A DNA stretch of 64,000 bases from Fibrella rubiginis (GTDB lineage: Bacteria > Bacteroidota > Bacteroidia > Cytophagales > Spirosomataceae), in NCBI RefSeq assembly GCF_017353185.1, contig NZ_JAFMYV010000003.1:186001-250000 (forward strand), in the 5' to 3' direction. Position numbers and translations under genes: made by a program. A model generated the notes under the pieces. That model had not been told where the DNA came from. It was given only the letters and a program-made list of their open reading frames with translations, and did no database searches. Shown in pieces: positions 16,586 through 25,828 of the stretch; position 1 is the first letter of the stretch, and every line of letters starts with the position of its first letter.

Positions 16586-17269
16586 ATGGCAGTATTCATT
16601 TCTATCTGTACGCAGAAGGGGGGGACGGGTAAGACTACCTTGACCATGCACATGGCAACCTATTATCACGCCATTGAAAAACGGAATGTGATTGTACTGG
16701 ATGCCGACTTTCCGCAGCACTCCTATTACAATGAGCGAGCACTGGAGATTACCAAACTACGACAAGACCCTGAGTTGATCGCTGACTTACAAAAGCAGGG
16801 CCGTGCTCCATATGAAGTCAGGAAAGTGGCAATGGCAGATGTTCCCGCTCTGTTAGATCAACTGGCCGGACAGCCGGATACAATGGTCTTTCTAGATATG
16901 CCTGGTACGATCAACATTGCCGGATATGATCAAGTCGTGAAGAGGCTGGATTACGTAATCCTACCGATGGAGGCTGATAAGTTAACGTTCGCTGCCGGCA
17001 TGATGACGCTGGATGCGTTCGCCAAGATTTCCCGTCCCGCCGACAAGCCACTCAAAAGCTTCCTGCTTTGGAACAAGTACAAGTCGAGCGAACGGCAGAC
17101 GATCTACCAATCGATTGAGAACATGGCCACGCAACGGCCTGAACTGGGTATTCTCAGCACTCGAATCAAAGACTCAGTGATTTGGAAAAACAATCGCTCA
17201 ACCATCTTTCCACACAGCGAAATCAAAAATTTGATTGCTGAGATAAATCAAAAATTTGCATTGAACTGA
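16586..17269 (+). CDS. traA: ParA-family ATPase (TraA-type), first gene of the transfer operon
   Basis: 227 residues from ATG 16586 (an in-frame TTG exists at 16562). The deviant Walker A KGGTGKTT is at residues 11-18 and the Walker A-prime region VIVLDADFPQHS follows near 45; MVFLDMPG is the Walker B region. ParA/MinD-type ATPases open Bacteroides conjugation operons as TraA, and also serve in partition. No ParB homologue or parS is recognised nearby, so a conjugation role is favoured; the tandem inverted repeats upstream are its likely control sites. Confidence 0.8.
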   Translation: MAVFISICTQKGGTGKTTLTMHMATYYHAIEKRNVIVLDADFPQHSYYNERALEITKLRQDPELIADLQKQGRAPYEVRKVAMADVPALLDQLAGQPDTMVFLDMPGTINIAGYDQVVKRLDYVILPMEADKLTFAAGMMTLDAFAKISRPADKPLKSFLLWNKYKSSERQTIYQSIENMATQRPELGILSTRIKDSVIWKNNRSTIFPHSEIKNLIAEINQKFALN

Positions 17270-17286
17270 TTTAGACACGTACCTTT

Positions 17287-17841
17287 ATGGCCAAGAAAAC
17301 AAACAAGGGAGCTGCCGATGACATTGCGCTGATGGCATCCGCAGCAATGGGATCGGATCTCGATGCCTGGCTAAATCAGCAGGGCATCAGCGGAGAGGAA
17401 GACAAAGGGGTTGTCGCAGTTACGAACCAGCCTGAAGCTAGGCAGGAGACGAAAAACGCTCCGGCAGCATCGGCTGAGGAGATTAAGGCAGAGCCAACTC
17501 CGGCTAAATTAAAGGAAGAACCTTCACTGGAGGCCCAATCTCCAGAAGAAGGAGCCATAACCGGAACTGCGACGGGAAAAACAGGTAAACAGCGTGAACG
17601 CTATCAAACTCAGTTTTTCCAACGGATCGAAGGCTTTAAGAAGCCGACGAATATGATGTATATGAGTGAAAAGACGTATAAGTTACTGGCTTTTTTGCTA
17701 CGTTGCTCAAAAGAGGCAAACACCAAAGTCACAATGCCAGAGATAATGGAAAACATTATCAGTCAGCATATTAAGGACAACGAAGGCGTCATCACTCAAA
17801 TGCAGAAAGAGCATTTAGAGCGATTATCAAAAGGATTTTAG
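17287..17841 (+). CDS. DUF3408-domain conjugation protein (TraB-like)
   Basis: 184 residues. The N-terminal 110 residues are low-complexity, acidic and Ala/Glu-rich. The C-terminal 70 (MYMSEKTYKLLAFLLRCSKEAN, then TMPEIMENIISQHI) match the DUF3408 domain found next to ParA in Bacteroidota conjugative elements. A ribbon-helix-helix-like partner for the ParA protein is an attractive inference. It lies 17 bp after that gene. Confidence 0.7.
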   Translation: MAKKTNKGAADDIALMASAAMGSDLDAWLNQQGISGEEDKGVVAVTNQPEARQETKNAPAASAEEIKAEPTPAKLKEEPSLEAQSPEEGAITGTATGKTGKQRERYQTQFFQRIEGFKKPTNMMYMSEKTYKLLAFLLRCSKEANTKVTMPEIMENIISQHIKDNEGVITQMQKEHLERLSKGF

Positions 17842-17870
17842 CGTAACGCCGGGTCGCGCCGGAGTATCGC

Positions 17871-18758
17871 ATGTTATTGTGGATTTCGGCGGCTGGCTTC
17901 GCCGGGGCGGGCTGGTTAGGATGGACAGTGTGGCAGGACTACGACTGGAGCGGAGTACGGGTATTTAATCGATCCGCCGTCAATAGTCCTGCCGCCCGGA
18001 TGCATCGATCATACAGTACGGACGGTCAGGTGTCTGCCGATGCTAATTTGTTAGGCAGTACACAAACAAACTGGGGAGGGGTTCATGACTTAACTCAGAT
18101 AGATCAATCGGCTGATTATGAACCTGATTGTGATAGTGAATCGACTCATAGTCAGCCGATTGGCACAGTAATTCAGCCGGTGGATGGCAATGGATACAGC
18201 CTGGAGGATCAGGATATCAACCTGACATCAAATAGACACGAGGATTTTGTCGTAGTTCAGCCTCGTGCCGATCTCGGCAACAGTAGGAAAGAAGACACAC
18301 TAATTGACCTCACCAAACTCGGAGAGACTGGTCCACCCTCCGTCGACGAGGATTTTGTCGTAGTTGAATCAAATCCTGCGCTTTCGGCGGTAAGCGAACC
18401 ACTTTACCCAGAAACCAACGACGAGGATTTTGTCGTAGTTGGCGATGACTTGGATGAAGTAACGGGTGAACTACCAGAGGTTGATCTGACCGATTACCTC
18501 AACCAGTGGACGCCCATCGTGCCAAAAGTTGCTGCGCTCATCACGCATGAACTGTGGCCTCAGCTACGTACCTACCTTGAATCTTTGCCCCAGTTTGGTG
18601 ATGCTAATCTTGAGCGGGTTGTCAACGCTGTGGCTGAAGACGTTCGTGTCGAATCATCCGCCACCGGTGGGGTAGGGGAGGAGTCAGCGACCGGCTTTGC
18701 GTTCTACGCCACACTGTTCGAGCAGATGGAGAATGAGCCGGAGGCGACCAACGCCTAA
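17871..18758 (+). CDS. Membrane-anchored acidic transfer-operon protein carrying three iterons
   Basis: 295 residues: one N-terminal membrane segment (MLLWISAAGFAGAGWLGWTVW), an acidic low-complexity middle, and a helical C-terminus (YLNQWTPIVPKVAALITHEL). I do not recognise the family; position suggests the TraC/TraD slot. The middle contains EDFVVV three times (about residues 123-130, 159-166 and 184-191). Each is encoded by exactly the same 20 bases, the reverse complement of the origin iteron, so synonymous positions are frozen as well. The repeats therefore look kept, or spread, as DNA sites rather than as protein motifs. Confidence 0.7.
   Translation: MLLWISAAGFAGAGWLGWTVWQDYDWSGVRVFNRSAVNSPAARMHRSYSTDGQVSADANLLGSTQTNWGGVHDLTQIDQSADYEPDCDSESTHSQPIGTVIQPVDGNGYSLEDQDINLTSNRHEDFVVVQPRADLGNSRKEDTLIDLTKLGETGPPSVDEDFVVVESNPALSAVSEPLYPETNDEDFVVVGDDLDEVTGELPEVDLTDYLNQWTPIVPKVAALITHELWPQLRTYLESLPQFGDANLERVVNAVAEDVRVESSATGGVGEESATGFAFYATLFEQMENEPEATNA
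18238..18440 (-). repeat. Iteron cluster B, three exact copies inside a gene
   Basis: Exact reverse complements of AACTACGACAAAATCCTCGT lie at 18238-18257, 18346-18365 and 18421-18440. Spacings of 108 and 75 bp are multiples of three, so all are read in the same frame. Intervening sequence is not repeated. Confidence 0.95.
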
Positions 18759-18809
18759 GCGGACCTACTTAGCGCAATCAAGTCCAACTTCTATAAACTA
18801 TCGAGTGCA

Positions 18810-19112
18810 ATGAAAAAGCCAAACGTTTGGGTGCTGGCAGCGATGCTGCTGGTTGTATGTGTAATTGGGGCGCAGGCCGGTCCAATTGATGGAGGCATTG
18901 ACAAGGCGGCTTCCGAAGTAAAAAACGTCTTCAAGCCTTTGTCAAAGCTTATGCTGTATATCAGCGCGGCTATTGGTCTGCTCAGCGCTATTCAGGTGAT
19001 TTCGAAAATGTTCAGCGGTGACCCTGATACGAAGAAGTCAGCCGGTTCATGGGTGGGTGCCTTGATTTTTGCCACAGTGTCAGTGCTGGTCTTAGAAGCT
19101 ATCTTCTTTTAA
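18810..19112 (+). CDS. traE: TraE-type conjugation protein (DUF4134, VirB2-like pilin candidate)
   Basis: 100 residues: a signal peptide (cleavage near AQA-GPID), then two membrane helices (KLMLYISAAIGLLSAIQVI and VGALIFATVSVLVLEAIFF) with the central polar MFSGDPDTKKSAGSW loop. This is the layout of the DUF4134/TraE family, which is comparable to VirB2 pilins. Its stop overlaps the next start (TAATG at 19110-19114). Confidence 0.85.
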   Translation: MKKPNVWVLAAMLLVVCVIGAQAGPIDGGIDKAASEVKNVFKPLSKLMLYISAAIGLLSAIQVISKMFSGDPDTKKSAGSWVGALIFATVSVLVLEAIFF

Positions 19113-19444
19113 TGTTCCGGGTTAATAAAGGGGTTGATCGCCCACCTGAGGTGTTGGGCATTCGAGGCATGAATTTCATCAAGGGAATTGGCCTAACTGC
19201 GATTGGCTTGTTGGTGCTGACCATGATCGTGATGGCGATTGCAGACATCCCCGCCAAGATTGGGTTCAGTGCTTACTTCGGCTCGCTGTTCGCAGCCTAC
19301 ACGTTGATGACCCGCATCTCGAAACAATACGGCGAACGGGGGTTTATCAAACAGCGAAGCCGGGAGCGGCAGCCCAAAGTGGTCCTGGTGCGGGACTCGG
19401 CAGTGTATCGGCAATTAAGAAACAGAACGACCCGTAAGGGTTGA
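19112..19444 (+). CDS. traF: TraF-type conjugation protein (DUF4133, VirB3-like)
   Basis: 110 residues from ATG 19112. The motif NKGVDRPPEVLGIRGMNF at the N-terminus is diagnostic of DUF4133, followed by two membrane segments (about 30-50 and 55-75) and a basic C-terminus. VirB3-like proteins accompany the VirB4 ATPase, and the gene lies 19 bp before that ATPase gene. Confidence 0.85.
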   Translation: MFRVNKGVDRPPEVLGIRGMNFIKGIGLTAIGLLVLTMIVMAIADIPAKIGFSAYFGSLFAAYTLMTRISKQYGERGFIKQRSRERQPKVVLVRDSAVYRQLRNRTTRKG

Positions 19445-19463
19445 TTACAAAAACGGTAACGGT

Positions 19464-21980
19464 ATGCATGTTCGCATGAAAGACATCCGGTCGGTGTTTC
19501 CGATTGGGGCCGTTGAGAACGACTGTCTGATTTCCAAGCACGGCGACATCACCGTAGCTTTCGTTCTAACGCTGCCCGAAATCTTCACGCTGAACGTACA
19601 GTTCGATGAGCGTGTCGAACTCGGCGATTATCGTGAGTTGTGTGAGGCTTGGACAAAAGCCATTGGTGTCTTACCTGCACACACGATTCTTCACAAGCAA
19701 GATTGGTTCGTCGAAGAGGATTACCAACCTGGCGGTCAGGTAGCCAACTTCTTAGACAAGGCCAGTGAGCGGCACTTTAACGAGCGACCCTTCCTGCACC
19801 ACGCCTGCTATCTCTTCATCACAAAGTCGCATGGCGAGCGGCATAACGCTTCGTCCGTGCAGACTACCCTGTCACGCGGTCGGCTGCTGCCACGGGAGAT
19901 CAGCGATAAGCGCAAGGTTGACGAGTTTCTGAACGCCATAGAACAGTTCAAGGCTATCTTGGAAAGTACCCGTCGCATCACACTTCGACGGCTAACTAAC
20001 GATGACCTAGCCGGGCGCGATGCTGATCGGCGGACGGATCAGCCCGCTCAGCCGGGTTTGCTTGAACGGTACATGAGTTTGTCACTTCGAGATAACGTTG
20101 TCACATTGGCTGATATCGAAATGGGAGAGGAGCTGCGCGTCGGCGGGAAATACTCGAAATTCTACACGATCTCTGATGTCGAGGATCTGCCCGAACAGCT
20201 AAGCACTAATAACCGCTTAGAGAACTTGTCGTCGGAAAACTCGAACGTATCGGTGGGGTACGCTGCGCCGGTCAGTTTGATGCTAAACTGCAACCACCTT
20301 TACAATCAGTACATTTTCGTGGAAGATAAGCAGCAGGTGTCTCCCCAGTTGGAACAGCGGGCAACACAGATGCGGTCATTGGCCAACTTTTCGACGAACA
20401 ACGAGGTTAACTCGCGCTTGATCGATCAGTTTCTCAACTACGCGGCGGAGACGGGCTATTCACCGGTTCGGGTGCATTACAACGTGCAGATCTGGACGGA
20501 GAACAAAACGCAGCTACCAGTGCTCCGTAACATGGTTTCATCGGCCATCGCCAAGATGGGGGTACGTCCCCGCGAAAATAGCCTTGATGCGGCTACGCTC
20601 TTCTGGGCGGGCATTCCAGGAAACGCAGCGGACTTACCCCGTGAAGATAAGTTTTGGTCGTTTGTGCCACAGGCAGTCTGTTTTTTTAACCACGAGACCA
20701 ACTATCACGACTCGATGAGTACCCAGGGCGTGAAGCTGGTGGAACGGTTATCGGGGAAACCTATCCTGGTCGACCTGTCGGATGAACCGATGAGTAAGGG
20801 TTGGGTAACGAACCGCAACAAGTTCATTATTGGACCGTCGGGAAGTGGGAAGTCGTTTTTCACCAACCACGCCTTGCGGTCGTACCACACGCAGGGAAGC
20901 CATACGGTTATTGTCGACGTGGGCCACTCGTACCAGGGACTGTGCGCGCTACTCGGCGGGCGGTACCTGACCTACTCAGAGGAATCGCCGATCAGCTTCA
21001 ATCCATTCTATATCGAAGGGCGGCTAAACCCTGACGTTGAAAAACGGGAGGCACTAAAAGTGCTGCTACAAACGCTGTGGAAGCGAAGCGATGAGCGGCA
21101 AACAATGGCCGAATACACGGCCTTGTCAGCGGCCATCAGCGGATATTATGAACACCTGGCTCAAAACCAGGACGTATTTCCGTGCTTCGACAGCTTCTAC
21201 GAATTCATGCAGGTTGATTTCCGAACCTATATGACCGAGCACAAACTGCGGGACGATTACTTCAACTACGACAACTTCATGTACGTACTGAAGCCGTTCT
21301 ACCAGGGAGGGGAGTACGCGGACTTGCTCAACAGCCAGGAAAATCTCAACCTATTACACGAGCGGTTTATCGTCTTCGAGCTGGATAACATCAAGGACCA
21401 CCCGATTCTGTATCCCATCCTGACGATCATCATCATGGATACGTTTATCTCGAAGATGCGCAAACTGGGCGGGGTGCGGAAGATTATCCTGATCGAGGAG
21501 GCCTGGAAGGCGATCATGAAAGACAGCATGGCTGAGTACATCAAGTATCTCTACAAAACGGTGCGGAAGTTTCTCGGCGAGGCCTGGATCGTGACGCAGG
21601 AAGTGGACGACATCATCGGTTCGCCAATTGTTAAGGAATCCATCATCAATAACGCGGATACCAAGATTTTGCTCGACCAGCGGAAATACCAGAACAAGTT
21701 CAAACAGGTGATGGACCTGCTGGCTCTGACGGTGAAAGAAAAGGACCTCTGCCTGTCACTTAACCGCGACCTCGACCCACGCCGGAAGTACAAGGAGGTG
21801 TTTATCTCGTGGGGTGGTCAGATGTCCAAAGTGTATGGCGTGGAGGTGTCGCTGGAAGAATACCTGGCTTTTTCGACCGAGCAAACAGAAAAACTACGCC
21901 TTCAAAAAAAGGTTTACGAAAACGGCGGTAGCTACGACGTGGCACTGCGCGAATACGCCGATGAAATCCGCTACAACTGA
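19464..21980 (+). CDS. traG: TraG-type conjugation ATPase (VirB4 family)
   Basis: 838 residues. The N-terminal ~400 residues are the VirB4/CagE-like domain (MKDIRSVFPIG start). A P-loop IGPSGSGKS is near residue 455 and a Walker B KIILIEEAWKAI near 675, followed by VTQEVDDII, a VirB4 signature. It energises assembly of the mating channel at the inner membrane. The length agrees with Bacteroides TraG. It is the largest gene of the operon and appears intact. Confidence 0.95.
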   Translation: MHVRMKDIRSVFPIGAVENDCLISKHGDITVAFVLTLPEIFTLNVQFDERVELGDYRELCEAWTKAIGVLPAHTILHKQDWFVEEDYQPGGQVANFLDKASERHFNERPFLHHACYLFITKSHGERHNASSVQTTLSRGRLLPREISDKRKVDEFLNAIEQFKAILESTRRITLRRLTNDDLAGRDADRRTDQPAQPGLLERYMSLSLRDNVVTLADIEMGEELRVGGKYSKFYTISDVEDLPEQLSTNNRLENLSSENSNVSVGYAAPVSLMLNCNHLYNQYIFVEDKQQVSPQLEQRATQMRSLANFSTNNEVNSRLIDQFLNYAAETGYSPVRVHYNVQIWTENKTQLPVLRNMVSSAIAKMGVRPRENSLDAATLFWAGIPGNAADLPREDKFWSFVPQAVCFFNHETNYHDSMSTQGVKLVERLSGKPILVDLSDEPMSKGWVTNRNKFIIGPSGSGKSFFTNHALRSYHTQGSHTVIVDVGHSYQGLCALLGGRYLTYSEESPISFNPFYIEGRLNPDVEKREALKVLLQTLWKRSDERQTMAEYTALSAAISGYYEHLAQNQDVFPCFDSFYEFMQVDFRTYMTEHKLRDDYFNYDNFMYVLKPFYQGGEYADLLNSQENLNLLHERFIVFELDNIKDHPILYPILTIIIMDTFISKMRKLGGVRKIILIEEAWKAIMKDSMAEYIKYLYKTVRKFLGEAWIVTQEVDDIIGSPIVKESIINNADTKILLDQRKYQNKFKQVMDLLALTVKEKDLCLSLNRDLDPRRKYKEVFISWGGQMSKVYGVEVSLEEYLAFSTEQTEKLRLQKKVYENGGSYDVALREYADEIRYN

Positions 21981-21981
21981 T

Positions 21982-22449
21982 ATGCGACACCAATATTTGC
22001 TTCTGCTCATGTGCGCCGGTCTGACGGCCTGTTCGGGAAACAACGGCGCGTCGGAGTCGGGCACCGGTACGTCAGCCGATGTACCGACGGCTTTTTATGG
22101 CTCCTGGATTAGCGACGTGCCGGCACGAACACCTCCTGACCCTCAGCCGGATCATTATGACCGCACGGAATACGAGATTAGCCAAGATGCGGATACAACC
22201 TCGCTGACGAAATGGTCGGCAGCCTTGGACATCAAGACCCGCAAGGAATGGTTTCGGAACAAGTTAAGTGGGCCACTAACCTGTACGTATATACCCTACC
22301 GTGAGTGCTTGGCTTGTGGTTCAGCAAGGCAGTTCGTGAAGGATAGTCTGTTTCTCGTCGATGGTCGGTTAGAAAACCGAAGCCCGACGGCATCAGACCG
22401 CCCTGCGGCTGGACGGGGACCGTTGGTGCTCACCCGAAAGCCCCACTAA
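21982..22449 (+). CDS. Small lipoprotein of the transfer operon
   Basis: 155 residues from ATG 21982, one base after the traG stop. The N-terminus is a lipoprotein signal (LLLLMCAGLTACSG, lipobox LTAC). The mature part begins low-complexity and continues YGSWISDV; no conserved domain is recognised. It could be an entry-exclusion or VirB7-like channel lipoprotein, judged only by position and lipidation. Confidence 0.6.
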   Translation: MRHQYLLLLMCAGLTACSGNNGASESGTGTSADVPTAFYGSWISDVPARTPPDPQPDHYDRTEYEISQDADTTSLTKWSAALDIKTRKEWFRNKLSGPLTCTYIPYRECLACGSARQFVKDSLFLVDGRLENRSPTASDRPAAGRGPLVLTRKPH

Positions 22450-22485
22450 ACACAGGACCACTGAAACAAAAAAAGCTGAAGCCAA

Positions 22486-23238
22486 ATGAAAGGTACGTGT
22501 ATTGGTACGCTCTTACTGAGTGCCTTCCTAAGCACGGCGGGCTATGCGCAAACAATTCTGCCCGGCGACCGACCTGACCAGGGAATGGATAACGACATCA
22601 CCCAACAGATTGAGGGCATCTTGGGCGAAACGGAGCGCGACATCATGCAGGGCATCAAGGATGAACTGATGAGCATCCTCAGCGACATCCTCAATGTATC
22701 ACCCACCAGCGAGGTTGCTCGGCTCCGCAAAATGATGAAGGAGGGGTTTTCTCGGCAACAAAAGATCGAGTACCAGGACTACAAGGTAAACTACGAATGG
22801 AAGAAGGCCCATACGGAATTGTCGCCAACATTTGTCAAGTTCTATGATCAGCTTAACCTGAAGTCCGACTTCACCCAGGTCAGTAGTGCGGCCACGCCCA
22901 TACAAACATTGCTGAGCAAAGGCCCATTTGCCCCGAAGGAAGCAGCCGTTTATCAGAAGATCGTTGATCAGTTAGCCAACACCGACGATCTGGCGATGGA
23001 GGTGCGCTTTACGGTCAACCTTGGCCAGAAACCCATCTGGATGTCGGAAGGTGAACGGGTGAAGGTACTGGAGAACGTACAGCAAGAGTTAGCCCAACGG
23101 CAGCAGGCGTTGCGGACCATCAACGGGGAGTTACAGCGGGCCTATGCTTACCGGGCTAAACAGGCTTACGAAGCGGCTGCGGCCAAGGCGTTTTACAAAG
23201 ACAAAACCAGTCTGAACTGGTACGTCGGTAGCAAGTAG
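22486..23238 (+). CDS. Exported coiled-coil transfer protein (TraI-like/VirB5-like, first of a pair)
   Basis: 250 residues: signal peptide (to about GYAQ), then largely helical and charged, with coiled-coil-prone parts (MEGIL..., LRKMMKEGFSRQQKIEYQDYK, and a C-terminal QQELAQRQQALRTINGELQRAY). It resembles the next gene in layout, with an acidic DITQQIEGILGETERDIM opening against RELEQTIDQLLGENEWAIM there, so the two are probably ancient paralogues. The periplasmic VirB5-like role is an inference from position between VirB4 and VirB6 analogues. Confidence 0.6.
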   Translation: MKGTCIGTLLLSAFLSTAGYAQTILPGDRPDQGMDNDITQQIEGILGETERDIMQGIKDELMSILSDILNVSPTSEVARLRKMMKEGFSRQQKIEYQDYKVNYEWKKAHTELSPTFVKFYDQLNLKSDFTQVSSAATPIQTLLSKGPFAPKEAAVYQKIVDQLANTDDLAMEVRFTVNLGQKPIWMSEGERVKVLENVQQELAQRQQALRTINGELQRAYAYRAKQAYEAAAAKAFYKDKTSLNWYVGSK

Positions 23239-23271
23239 GCTGATCCAACGTACCTATACCAATCACCACCT

Positions 23272-24141
23272 ATGAATCGACAATTGCGAGTCGGGCTGTG
23301 TTGCCTGACGGGTTGGGGCCTCCTTGCCCTTTCGACGGTGCAGGCTCAGCACTACGTACCTGGTACGGGCGATTTGCGCAATGGTCCGGCTTCTCAACGA
23401 GAACTAGAACAGACGATTGATCAGCTCCTTGGCGAGAACGAGTGGGCCATTATGAGCGGCCTGGATGACCCCGGTGTTGACTGGGGTACTATCATCGCCG
23501 AGAAAGTACTTGATGAGGTGTACAAAGGAGTCGCCGAAGCTACTGTTTTCTCCATGCCGGCAGTGACCGTTATGGAAATGCGCTACAAGCAAAAGCAGGA
23601 AGCCTTAACGAAAGAGCTGCGCAAGTTGACAGCCCTTATGAAAGATGGTATGGGCCGGGTCGGCAAGCTGAGGTACCAGAACCTCAAGTTGCGGGTAGCT
23701 TTCCAGAAGGCGATGAACGAATCACCAGCAGGGTGGGAGCAGAGTGGCCGCATGACCGACGCGCAGACCGTCATGAAAGGGCTACACGGCAATACCGTCA
23801 ATCTAATCAACGACTACCAGGGTAAAGCTGAGATTGAGAAGTTGCTGAAGGAACAATATCCCGGCGACGTTGGCTACGCTTTGTTTGCTACCTCAGCCAG
23901 TGGTTTGGCCGACACCAAGATGCTGGAAGCGAAGCTGGCGCTGGCTAAAAAAGGCGGTCGGCTAACGTACCTGTCGCCCTACGAACGGCTGGAATTGATT
24001 CGGGAGACACGACGGGAGGCCCTAAAACGGCAAAATGGCATCATCAGAATGCGGCAGGATGTCAATGCAGCCCTGAAACATCAGCAAAAACGAAATACTG
24101 AGCAGCAACTACGACAAGCACTCGGCACAACATCCTACTAA
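23272..24141 (+). CDS. Exported coiled-coil transfer protein (TraI-like/VirB5-like, second of a pair)
   Basis: 289 residues with a signal peptide (cleavage near VQAQ). The opening after it parallels the preceding gene, followed by long helical stretches (EMRYKQKQEALTKELRKL; YQNLKLRVAFQKAMNE; ERLELIRETRREALKRQ). It probably acts with that protein in the periplasm as an accessory to the channel; the family is not identified with certainty. It precedes traJ by 12 bp. Confidence 0.6.
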   Translation: MNRQLRVGLCCLTGWGLLALSTVQAQHYVPGTGDLRNGPASQRELEQTIDQLLGENEWAIMSGLDDPGVDWGTIIAEKVLDEVYKGVAEATVFSMPAVTVMEMRYKQKQEALTKELRKLTALMKDGMGRVGKLRYQNLKLRVAFQKAMNESPAGWEQSGRMTDAQTVMKGLHGNTVNLINDYQGKAEIEKLLKEQYPGDVGYALFATSASGLADTKMLEAKLALAKKGGRLTYLSPYERLELIRETRREALKRQNGIIRMRQDVNAALKHQQKRNTEQQLRQALGTTSY

Positions 24142-24153
24142 ATCCGGCTTACC

Positions 24154-25179
24154 ATGCTGACAACAATTCTTTTACAGGCACCGGTAGTCTCATCGGTTGA
24201 GGTGGCCACCGAGCAATTGTTCGCCACGATGCGCCCGCACTTCCGCGACTTCATTGCACTGGCGCAGGCGGTGGGGGGCGTAGGTGCGCTATGCTACGTT
24301 TTTGCCCGAATCTGGCAGGGTATGCTAACGCCACCCATCGATATCTACCCGTTGCTGCGGCCTATCGCGCTATTTCTGGCGTTGGTTGGCTATCCGTTCA
24401 TCGTGGACGGACTCACGGGCCTCGGCCAGTCGCTGGACAGTGGCACCTCAACGCTGGTCAACGACAGCCGACAGGAAGTTAAGATTCTGAATGCGCAGAA
24501 GGATGCTCTGCTCAAGAAGAAATGGGAACAGACCAATACGGAGATCATGACGGGTGAAGGCAGCGACTGGCTGGCCACCGCCCAGAAAATTATACCAGGT
24601 GTGGCACTAGGTCGGTTAGCGGCCAACGCCATGCAGTATGGTATGAGCGTGTGGTTTGACGAGATGATCCGCTGGGTATCGGAAATGCTGTACACAGCCG
24701 CGGCGACTGGCCTGAAGGTCATTCAGACATTCTTTCTGCTCATTCTCTTCATCGTCGGGCCGCTGACTTTTGGGCTTGCTTGTTTCGATTGGTTTTACGG
24801 ATCGCTGGCTACCTGGTTTGCGCGGGTGGTTCACGTGATTTTGTGGATTCCAGTGGCCAACATCTTCGGTGGCATCATTGAGCAGGTACACATCACCATG
24901 CTCAGAATCGACATCGCTCAGTTGCAAAACACCGCGCCCGAAGCGACTGTCGGCACCGACTTTACGATGATTGTCTTTTACGTCATCGGGACCATTGGCT
25001 ACCTGCTCGTGCCGAAGGTTACCGGTTGGATACTCGAATCGGCGGGCGTTGGTAGCGGGGCTACGTCAGCCGTGCAGCCCATCGCGTCAGCCGGCAGAAC
25101 AACGGCCAACGTAGGCAGTGCCGCAACTGGGGCCGTTATTGGCAATGTATCCGGTCGATATCAACGGGCAATCCGCTAA
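24154..25179 (+). CDS. traJ: TraJ-type inner-membrane channel protein (VirB6-like)
   Basis: 341 residues with several membrane segments: AQAVGGVGALCYVFARIW, LLRPIALFLALVGYPFIVDGL, VIQTFFLLILFIVGPLTFGL, IPVANIFGGII and MIVFYVIGTIGYLLVPKV. A long charged loop lies at about 95-150. Length and topology match Bacteroides TraJ, the VirB6 analogue, and the gene order (TraG, exported proteins, TraJ, TraK) agrees. Confidence 0.85.
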   Translation: MLTTILLQAPVVSSVEVATEQLFATMRPHFRDFIALAQAVGGVGALCYVFARIWQGMLTPPIDIYPLLRPIALFLALVGYPFIVDGLTGLGQSLDSGTSTLVNDSRQEVKILNAQKDALLKKKWEQTNTEIMTGEGSDWLATAQKIIPGVALGRLAANAMQYGMSVWFDEMIRWVSEMLYTAAATGLKVIQTFFLLILFIVGPLTFGLACFDWFYGSLATWFARVVHVILWIPVANIFGGIIEQVHITMLRIDIAQLQNTAPEATVGTDFTMIVFYVIGTIGYLLVPKVTGWILESAGVGSGATSAVQPIASAGRTTANVGSAATGAVIGNVSGRYQRAIR

Positions 25180-25191
25180 TTCCATCCAACT

Positions 25192-25824
25192 ATGCAAACT
25201 AATTTTAGATACCTGACCAACCTTGAATCCTCTTTTCGGCTGATCCGCTTTGTGGCCATTGCCGTCATAGTACTGTCGGTTGCCTTCGCGGCGGGCATCG
25301 CTTGGTGGGCGTTTGATACCGTCAATAAGAGTCGTGAAAAAATTTACGTGCTCGACGGGAGCAAGTCGCTAACGCTGGCCCTGGCGCAGGACATGAACGT
25401 GAACCGCTCCGCCGAAGCGAAAGACCACATTCGGGCGTTTCACCGGTTGTTCTTCAATCTCGACCCCGACGAAACAGTAATTGACTCACACGTGCATGAG
25501 GCTGCTTACTATGGTGATGCCTCTGTGATGCGGCTCTACTCGGATTTAAGGGAAAAAGGGTACTTCAGCCAGCTCATTCAGGGCAACGTCATTCAGAAAG
25601 TGGAAATCGATTCCATCACGTTGACGGGCAGCCAGTCACCATTTACGGCCCGAACCTACGCCCGGCAACTGCTGGTACGGGCCAATACGATTACGACGCG
25701 CCGACTCGTAACGGAGTGTAACCTGATCGACATTGACCGGTCGGACAACAACTCACACGGCTTCATGATCGAGCGGTTGAAAGTGCTGGAGAACCGCGAT
25801 CTCGAAACCATCACCCGTGACTAA
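25192..25824 (+). CDS. traK: TraK-type conjugation protein (VirB8-like)
   Basis: 210 residues. A short cytoplasmic N-terminus, one membrane helix (FVAIAVIVLSVAFAAGIAWW) and a periplasmic NTF2-like domain (HIRAFHRLFFNLDPDETVID; RTYARQLLVRANTITTRRLVTECNL), as in TraK/VirB8 proteins that nucleate the channel. It overlaps an alternative GTG start of the next gene. Confidence 0.9.
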   Translation: MQTNFRYLTNLESSFRLIRFVAIAVIVLSVAFAAGIAWWAFDTVNKSREKIYVLDGSKSLTLALAQDMNVNRSAEAKDHIRAFHRLFFNLDPDETVIDSHVHEAAYYGDASVMRLYSDLREKGYFSQLIQGNVIQKVEIDSITLTGSQSPFTARTYARQLLVRANTITTRRLVTECNLIDIDRSDNNSHGFMIERLKVLENRDLETITRD

Positions 25825-25828
25825 CACG

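Noticed and set aside
16586..17269. Complete ParABS partition locus
   Set aside because: No ParB homologue or parS cluster is recognisable, and the gene leads a tra operon; a partition role for the iterons remains unproven.
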